Shown here piece after piece: positions 58,565-64,000 of a stretch of 64,000 nucleotides of DNA. Both the position numbers and the translations under genes were made by a program. Source of the DNA: Flavobacteriales bacterium (GTDB lineage Bacteria > Bacteroidota > Bacteroidia > UBA10329); NCBI GenBank assembly GCA_021741075.1, contig JAIOYO010000007.1:1-64000 (forward strand), written 5' to 3'. Position 1 is the first letter of the stretch; the number at the start of each line of letters is the position of its first letter. The notes beneath the pieces were generated by a model that did no database searches, was not told the DNA's origin, and worked only from the letters and a program-made list of their open reading frames with translations.

Positions 58565-60979
58565 TCAACCGTTGCCTTGCAACTTTTGTTCCAAACTTAT
58601 AATGTCCTGAATAAGCACTTGTCGTGCTTTGCTTCCTTCAAATGGACCAATAATTCCCGCAGCTTCCAACTGATCCACAATACGACCAGCACGGTTGTAT
58701 CCTAGTTTCAATCTTCGCTGCAGCAAAGAAGCTGATCCCTGCTGATGCTGCACCACAATATGAGCGGCCTCTTCGAAAAGAGCATCACGGTCACCTTCAT
58801 CTACGGCTCCATATTCTCCGGTTCCGCCACTTTCATCAATGTATTCTGGAAGCTCAAATGCAAAAGGATACGCTTGCTGACTGCCAATAAAATCCACCAC
58901 TTTCTCCACTTCAGGCGTATCGATAAACGCGCATTGAAGTCGAATCATGTCATTTCCTGTTGACATAAGCATGTCTCCTCGGCCAATTAATTGGTCGGCA
59001 CCGCCAGCATCCAAAATCGTTCGTGAATCAATTTTTGATGTTACTCTAAAAGCAATCCTTGCTGGGAAGTTGGCTTTAATTGTTCCTGTAATGATGTTTA
59101 CCGAAGGTCGCTGAGTGGCAATAATCAAGTGAATTCCAATCGCACGTGCAAGCTGAGCCAGTCGGGCAATCGGTGTCTCCACCTCTTTGCCGGCAGTCAT
59201 AATCAAGTCTGCAAACTCATCTACCACCAAAACGATGTAAGGCAAGAATTTATGTCCCTCTTTCGGATTGAGTTTGCGAGCAATAAACTTGGCGTTGTAT
59301 TCCTTCAGGTTTCGGCACTGTGCGTCCTTCAAAAGGTCATACCGATTGTCCATTTCCAAGCAAAGCGAGTTGAGTGTAGTTACAACTTTCTGCGTATCTG
59401 TGATAATGGCTTCTTCTGTATCAGGCAGTTTGGCCAAAAAGTGTCTTTCAATCTTGTTGAAGAGCGTGAGCTCCACTTTTTTAGGGTCAACCAGTACAAA
59501 TTTCACCTGAGCTGGGTGTTTTTTGTAGAGAATGGAGGCGATAACCGCGTTCAAGCCTACCGACTTTCCTTGTCCAGTTGCTCCAGCCATTAAAAGGTGA
59601 GGCATTTTGGTCAAATCGGTCACGTATGTCTCGTTCGAAATGGTTTTTCCCAAAGCAATGGGTAGTTCCATCTTTGAATGTTGGAACTTTTCTGAACTCA
59701 AAACCGCCTTCATCGAAACCGTATCCGGATTTAAGTTCGGTACCTCAATGCCAATTGTTCCCTTTCCTGGAATTGGTGCGATGATTCGAATTCCAAGTGC
59801 AGAAAGGCTTAGCGCAATGTCGTCTTCTAGATTTTTAATCTTGGAAATACGAACTCCCGGAGCAGGTACAATTTCATAAAGCGTAACTGTAGGTCCGATA
59901 GTGGCTTTAATTCGCTCAATCTCAATATTGTAATTCTTAAGTGTAGAAACGATTCTGTTCTTGTTTGACTCTAATTCTTCTTGATCCACCGAAATTTCAC
60001 CTTTTCCGTAGGCTTCCAACAAGTCGAGAGGTGGCTTTTTGTAATGACTCAAATCAAGGGTTGGGTCATATTCGCCCATTCCTTCTCCATCATCTTCTGC
60101 CACGGTTTCTTCTTCAACCGAAACGGTTTCAACCTCAAACTGAACATCTTCCAACAATGGGTTTGCATTCAAAGTGGGCGCATCTTCAATCTTTGGTCGT
60201 TCAAAAGGAGTAGTTTCTAGCTTTAGTTCTGGCTCTGGTTTTTTCTCTACAATTGGCTTTGCGTTAACAATCGTATCCGTTAGATCCAAATCATTGGTTT
60301 TGACAGTTACATCAGCAACAGCTTCAATTTTCTCGTCTTCAACCTCAGGCTCCAATGGTTTTTTAGCAAGCAATGCTTTAATTCCATCTACCGATAGGTT
60401 AAATACAACTGCCGCATAAACTACTGATAAAAAGATGAGTAGGAGGGCAGTACCAGTTGAACCTATAAGGCTACTTGTCCATCTATTTAATTGATATCCT
60501 AGTGCTCCAGAAAGTACAAAGTTTTCGGTGAACAGAAAACCCATTGCCAACGGCATTACATAAAGGAAGAAAATGGAATGTTTAATCGATTTTCCAATCG
60601 GAAGGATGCTCTTTCTAAAGAGAATTTTCATCCCAATAAGCAGAAGTAGAAATGGGAATAGAAATGCTGCAATGCCGAACCAATTGTAAATAAACTTTTC
60701 GGCAATGGCTGCGCCAAATTTGCCCATTAGGTTGTTTACGTGAGTGTCTGGGTCTACAAGTGTTTCCGAAAATTCTTGAATTTGGCTTTGATCCGAAAAA
60801 CCATCAATCAGATAGGACACAAATGCTAGCGTAAGGAATACCGCAATGATAACGATGAACAGCCCCAAAATCGTTCGGGTTCTAGAATCACCCAAAAACT
60901 CCAAAGGGCTATTTTTCTTGCCCTTTGCAGCTTTGTCAGAATCCTTTTTTGAAGTTGATTTTTCCTGTTTTTCAGCCAT
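58565..60979 (-). CDS. ftsK: DNA translocase FtsK/SpoIIIE
   Basis: FtsK pumps DNA at the division septum so that chromosome dimers can be resolved and cleared. The protein has 804 residues. At least four transmembrane helices lie in the first ~205 (TILGLFIVIIAVFLTLAFVSYL, FGIAAFLFPFLLLLIGMKIL, IFFLYVMPLAMGFLFTENFV and a LLIFLSVVYAAVVFNL segment). A charged linker follows, then the motor domain with LLMAGATGQGKSVGLNAVIA (Walker A, near residue 465), FVLVDPKKVELTLFN, VLVVDEFADLIM (Walker B) and HLIIATQRPSVNIITG. The C-terminal gamma winged helix reads ASLLQRRLKLGYNRAGRIVD...GIIGPFEGSKARQVL. A TAnnTTTG box is 15 nt upstream of the ATG. Confidence 0.96.
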   Translation of the reverse strand: MAEKQEKSTSKKDSDKAAKGKKNSPLEFLGDSRTRTILGLFIVIIAVFLTLAFVSYLIDGFSDQSQIQEFSETLVDPDTHVNNLMGKFGAAIAEKFIYNWFGIAAFLFPFLLLLIGMKILFRKSILPIGKSIKHSIFFLYVMPLAMGFLFTENFVLSGALGYQLNRWTSSLIGSTGTALLLIFLSVVYAAVVFNLSVDGIKALLAKKPLEPEVEDEKIEAVADVTVKTNDLDLTDTIVNAKPIVEKKPEPELKLETTPFERPKIEDAPTLNANPLLEDVQFEVETVSVEEETVAEDDGEGMGEYDPTLDLSHYKKPPLDLLEAYGKGEISVDQEELESNKNRIVSTLKNYNIEIERIKATIGPTVTLYEIVPAPGVRISKIKNLEDDIALSLSALGIRIIAPIPGKGTIGIEVPNLNPDTVSMKAVLSSEKFQHSKMELPIALGKTISNETYVTDLTKMPHLLMAGATGQGKSVGLNAVIASILYKKHPAQVKFVLVDPKKVELTLFNKIERHFLAKLPDTEEAIITDTQKVVTTLNSLCLEMDNRYDLLKDAQCRNLKEYNAKFIARKLNPKEGHKFLPYIVLVVDEFADLIMTAGKEVETPIARLAQLARAIGIHLIIATQRPSVNIITGTIKANFPARIAFRVTSKIDSRTILDAGGADQLIGRGDMLMSTGNDMIRLQCAFIDTPEVEKVVDFIGSQQAYPFAFELPEYIDESGGTGEYGAVDEGDRDALFEEAAHIVVQHQQGSASLLQRRLKLGYNRAGRIVDQLEAAGIIGPFEGSKARQVLIQDIISLEQKLQGNG

Positions 60980-60993
60980 TCCGCCCGCGAGTT

Positions 60994-61001
60994 CAAATGT
61001 A
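60994..61001 (-). promoter_or_regulatory. candidate -7 box of ftsK
   Basis: The minus strand reads TACATTTG, an exact TAnnTTTG match, 15 nt before the ftsK ATG. A TTG lies 13 nt upstream, which is tight. Confidence 0.4.
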
Positions 61002-61069
61002 AGAAAAACCCGAACAAGCTAGCTGTTGGGTTATTGGTTTGAACGGGAACAGTCAGAACTTATTTAGAA

Positions 61070-61780
61070 TCAGAAGCTTTGGAAAATATCTGCCATTTCC
61101 TGTACGGTTATTGGCTGATATTCTTTGGTAATCATGAAATCTTCTGCAGGATACTCTTCTGCCACTACGGCTGTGGCAATCATATGCATGTCAATGTTGA
61201 ATTTATTCACTCGCGCTTCCATTAAAACACCACTGATTTCATAGAAAGGCGTGCACCAATTAGGATCTTTTATACCAATATCGTTCGTATAGAAAATGCT
61301 GAAGTTCTTGGATGTATCTCCTTCAAAGGTTACAAAGGCATGATGACATTTATATCCTGCAATCTCTTTCGTGCTATCGGTAGGCGTAATTTTCATTCCA
61401 TCAGGCTTCTTGCCATATTCCTTCATTATCTCAATGCTGTCCATTTCTAGCCCAGAATATTTATTGGCAATACGCACCAAATGCGTCACTTTTTTCTCCT
61501 TGTTGTTTGCTAATAGGGAGGTGCTGAATACCGCCATGGAGGTTTTTAATTCATTAACGGTATTGTCGTCTTTGAATTTAAAGGCCATTTCGCGCGGAAA
61601 CATGGACGTAAAAATGTTGTCCTCCTCAAATTGGGGATACGTGAGTTTGTACACGATTTTTCCTTCACGGATTAATTCAACCCCTGACTCGGTTTTCGGT
61701 CCAGATTGACATCCTGCAAACAATAAAAAAGCAACTGTCCAACTAGAGAGCAGCGAGCCTACGAGTAAATTTTTTCTCAA
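61070..61780 (-). CDS. lipoprotein of unknown function (DUF4412-like)
   Basis: This 236-residue protein has a TTG start and a signal peptide ending LLFAGC (Cys24), then QSGPKT, so it is a lipoprotein. The mature part is beta-rich: GKIVYKLTYPQFEEDNIFTS, KVTHLVRIANKYSGLEMDS, a conserved KEIAGYKCHHAFVTFEGD and FSIFYTNDIGIKDPNWC. The 'K.IAGYKC..A' phrase is typical of DUF4412/GLPGLI-type proteins in Bacteroidota; I treat this as a resemblance. It is upstream of ftsK on the same strand, but a 90-bp gap with a promoter-like box suggests a separate transcript. Function unknown. Confidence 0.72.
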   Translation of the reverse strand: MRKNLLVGSLLSSWTVAFLLFAGCQSGPKTESGVELIREGKIVYKLTYPQFEEDNIFTSMFPREMAFKFKDDNTVNELKTSMAVFSTSLLANNKEKKVTHLVRIANKYSGLEMDSIEIMKEYGKKPDGMKITPTDSTKEIAGYKCHHAFVTFEGDTSKNFSIFYTNDIGIKDPNWCTPFYEISGVLMEARVNKFNIDMHMIATAVVAEEYPAEDFMITKEYQPITVQEMADIFQSF

Positions 61781-61928
61781 ACGAATTGTCCTTTATGGTT
61801 TTCGTCCAAGTTCCTGGTTTCCTGTCGCACAAGATAGTAAGCAGATTGAATTATAAAAGAATCGCTTATTATTTTCTGCGAGATACGCGTATCGCTAAAT
61901 TGTTAATAAGGTTTCGTTGGATATACTC

Positions 61929-63320
61929 TTAGCGGTAACCTAAAGTTTCAAGCATTCCTTCGTGACCTTGTTCTTCTGAGAAAAGTTCGGAAACAAGCGT
62001 TCCTTCTTCATCCTTGTAAATAACGATTTGCTTGGGTGACGGAATTAAGCAATGCTGAATGCCGCCATAACCACCCAATGCATTTTGATAAGCACCAGTG
62101 TTGAAGAAGCCAATGTAAAGAGGTTCCTCTTTTCTGTATTCAGGAAGGTAAATGTTGTTCACGTGCGCTTCCACATTATAGTAATCTTGGCTATCGCAGG
62201 TAAGACCGCCAAGGTTTACGCGCTCGAAAGCACTATCCCAACGATTGATGGCAAGCATCACAAATCGCTGATTAATGGCCCAAGTGTCTGGCAATGTTGT
62301 AATGAAAGAACTGTCAATCATGTTCCACCATTCTACATCATTCTGTCGTTTTTGATCAATAATTGAATAGATAGCGGCACCACTTTCTGCTACCGTATAA
62401 CTTCCAAACTCCGAAAAGATGTTCGGAACTGGAACGCCTTGCTCTCCACAATATTCCTTAATCTGTCGAACGATTTCATCAGCCAAATATTGATAGTCGA
62501 ACTCATCTGCCAAGGAGTGCTTCACCGGAAATCCACCTCCAATATTCAAGGAGTCGAGGGTTGGACATTCTTTTTTAAGGTCGCAATAAACCTTGAGACA
62601 TTTCTGAAGTTCATTCCAATAATAAAGACTGTCTTCAATTCCGTTGTCAATAAAGAAGTGAAGCATTTTTAGCTTAAAGTGCTTCTCCTTTTTAAGCACA
62701 TTCTCGTAGTATTCTTGAATTTCTCGGTGGCGTATGCCAAGTCTTGCCGTATAGTAGTTCGATTGAGGTTCTTCTCCGGTTGCAATTCGAAGACCGATGT
62801 TGCAATCGCGCTTTACTAAAGGTCTAAAATGATCTAATTCCAATAAATTATCGAGTACTGGAAGGCTGTTAAACCCTTCATTAATGAGTTTCGAAATCAA
62901 CTCAACATAAAGGTCTCTTTTGTAACCGTTATGAATAATGAAGGTGTCTTTGGTGATACGACCTTGTTCAAAAAGTTTCTGAACGATGTAAATGTCGAAC
63001 CCAGAAGAGGTTTCTAAATGAATATCGTTTTTTAACGCTTCATTTAAGACGTAAGAAAAGTGCGAGCTTTTTGTACAATAGCAGTATGTGTAGTTTCCGG
63101 AATAAGAATGTTTTGACATTGCATTCTTAAAATACCCTTTGGCCCTCTGTATTTGCTGAGATATTTTAGGTAGGTAACTTAGTTTGAGCGGAGTTCCGTA
63201 TTGCTCAATAATCGACATTAAGTCGATGCGGTGGAACTGTAGTTTATTGTCAACGACTTCAAACCCTTCTTGTGGGAATTCAAATGTCTGTTCAATGAGG
63301 TTGTAATAGTTGTTCTCCAT
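61929..63320 (-). CDS. speA: arginine decarboxylase (Bacteroidota type, fold type III)
   Basis: It decarboxylates arginine to agmatine in polyamine synthesis. This 463-residue PLP enzyme of the alanine-racemase-like fold has the Schiff-base Lys84 in YCYCTKSSHFSYVL. It also has ETSSGFDIYIVQKLFEQG, LNIGGGFPVKHSL (phosphate-binding glycine loop), FSEFGSYTVAESGA and the catalytic Cys in GGLTCDSQDYYN. It is shorter than the ~650-residue E. coli SpeA but fits the Bacteroidota enzyme usually annotated as arginine decarboxylase; specificity for diaminopimelate or ornithine is less likely but not excluded. A 12-bp palindrome (61882-61893) lies downstream. Confidence 0.88.
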   Translation of the reverse strand: MENNYYNLIEQTFEFPQEGFEVVDNKLQFHRIDLMSIIEQYGTPLKLSYLPKISQQIQRAKGYFKNAMSKHSYSGNYTYCYCTKSSHFSYVLNEALKNDIHLETSSGFDIYIVQKLFEQGRITKDTFIIHNGYKRDLYVELISKLINEGFNSLPVLDNLLELDHFRPLVKRDCNIGLRIATGEEPQSNYYTARLGIRHREIQEYYENVLKKEKHFKLKMLHFFIDNGIEDSLYYWNELQKCLKVYCDLKKECPTLDSLNIGGGFPVKHSLADEFDYQYLADEIVRQIKEYCGEQGVPVPNIFSEFGSYTVAESGAAIYSIIDQKRQNDVEWWNMIDSSFITTLPDTWAINQRFVMLAINRWDSAFERVNLGGLTCDSQDYYNVEAHVNNIYLPEYRKEEPLYIGFFNTGAYQNALGGYGGIQHCLIPSPKQIVIYKDEEGTLVSELFSEEQGHEGMLETLGYR

Positions 63321-63437
63321 TTTCGGGTGCCAAAGATGAAAATCATTTCAATCTATAAACGAATGAATGTAGAATTGCAAGATGATTTTACTCAATGTTT
63401 CCATCTTGGAGTAGAAACATGTTAGAATATAATGTGT

Positions 63438-64000
63438 TTATCCGTGTATTCTTTCCTCCGTGCCCAGTCGACTCATGATGTCAGCTTCGAATTCAAGCAA
63501 TGCATTCCATTTGTGGTCAACTACTTTTCGGTCTCCGTACTTACGGGCGTAGTTTAAAAAAAGCGTGTAGTGGTTTGCTTCGCTTATCATCAAATCTCGA
63601 TAAAATACGGCAAGTTCTTGATCTTCAATGTTATCTGCTAGCACCTTAAATCGCTCGCAACTTCGGGCTTCAATCATGGCGGAAATCAGTAGGTCGTGAA
63701 CCAAGCGGTCTTCACGTTTTCCACCTTGCGGGAAAAACGCCATCAATTGTCTAACATATTCGTCTTTTCGTGGTTTTCCTAGCTCTAATCCTCTTGCAAG
63801 AATTCGCTCATGAACCATCTGAAAATGTGTGAGTTCCTCTTGAGCCAATTCTAAAAGTTCGGTGATTAACTCCGATTTGTCAGGGTAACGAATGGTTATT
63901 GAAATAGCGTTGGACGCGGCCTTTTGTTCGCACCAAGCATGATCCGTTAGGATTTCTTCTATGTTTTTCTCAGCAATATTTGCCCAGCGTGGGTCGGTGG
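63438..64000 (-). CDS. miaE: tRNA-(ms2io6A37) hydroxylase MiaE-like (partial, 5' end beyond window)
   Basis: The frame runs off the window's right edge, leaving 187 codons. MiaE is a non-haem diiron enzyme that hydroxylates the isopentenyl side chain of modified adenosine 37 in tRNA. The ferritin-like fold is visible in TDPRWANIAEKNIEEILTDH, AWCEQKAASNAISI (Glu ligand), ELAQEELTHFQMVH (ExxH), EARSCERF and SEANHYTLFLNYAR (ExxH). The Glu/His set for both irons is present. A TTG at codon 'MAQEEL' (63846-63848) could be mistaken for a start; the homology continues upstream, so it is not the start. Confidence 0.9.
   Translation of the reverse strand, partial: TDPRWANIAEKNIEEILTDHAWCEQKAASNAISITIRYPDKSELITELLELAQEELTHFQMVHERILARGLELGKPRKDEYVRQLMAFFPQGGKREDRLVHDLLISAMIEARSCERFKVLADNIEDQELAVFYRDLMISEANHYTLFLNYARKYGDRKVVDHKWNALLEFEADIMSRLGTEERIHG

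Noticed and set aside
63846..63848. TTG as the start of the miaE-like gene
   Set aside because: The reading frame and family-specific residues (AWCEQKAASNAISI) continue upstream to the window edge.

Overview
The window looks like a chromosomal stretch from a gliding or T9SS-competent member of the Bacteroidota, most probably Flavobacteriales or a close relative. Four observations support this. Three very large secreted proteins end in the gliding-motility / type B T9SS C-terminal domain. Many upstream regions carry a -7 box of the form TAnnTTTG, and Shine-Dalgarno sequences are weak or absent. Several families are typical of the phylum: Porin_10-like porin, DUF1573, the BT_3928-type DoxX protein, the so-called 'asparagine synthetase B' family, and the short arginine decarboxylase. 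DnaX lacks the usual zinc-binding cysteines. The assignment comes from gene content alone; no species can be named. The genetic code behaves as table 11, with frequent TTG starts.

Layout. 1-375: the 3' end of an rRNA operon (23S tail, 5S, terminator). 0.4-5.9 kb: an outer-membrane porin, a dispersed-repeat fragment, a broken HTH gene, then a leftward dnaB cluster. 5.9-10.7 kb: a beta-propeller lipoprotein coupled to aceK, facing icd, so an isocitrate dehydrogenase and its kinase/phosphatase sit together. 10.8-19 kb: dnaX, fadD, a cold-shock-domain protein, a WG-repeat gene with two internal stops, a WYL regulator, a DUF1573 protein and an aminotransferase. 19-21.1 kb: a membrane-anchored winged-helix regulator divergent from a lipoprotein, with phased half-sites between them. 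21.1-27.8 kb: a NamZ-like muramidase, a LolC/E-like permease, diadenylate cyclase, an acyltransferase, a GDPD/PLC-like enzyme, a methyltransferase and folP. 27.8-36.8 kb: a rightward cluster of DUF1599, DoxX, an OppB-like permease, tpiA, prmA and a 1472-residue secreted orphan.

36.9-64 kb: tRNA-Arg(ACG) with its terminator, two YwqK/MORN-type proteins, then two adjacent giant T9SS proteins that share a duplicated C-terminal ~796 residues. These are followed by a VanY-like peptidase, guaA, a LysM plus periplasmic-binding protein, hemF, a lectin/PKD T9SS protein, lolA, ftsK, a lipoprotein, arginine decarboxylase and a miaE gene cut by the window edge.

The window is mostly housekeeping DNA mixed with cell-envelope and secretion genes. 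I see no CRISPR array, prophage, transposase or obvious defence island. The most unusual items are the aceK-icd pairing, the reverse-topology transmembrane regulator with its phased operator-like array, the ~170-residue module nested three times inside Ig-like repeats of the twin giant adhesins, and the 1472-residue orphan downstream of prmA.
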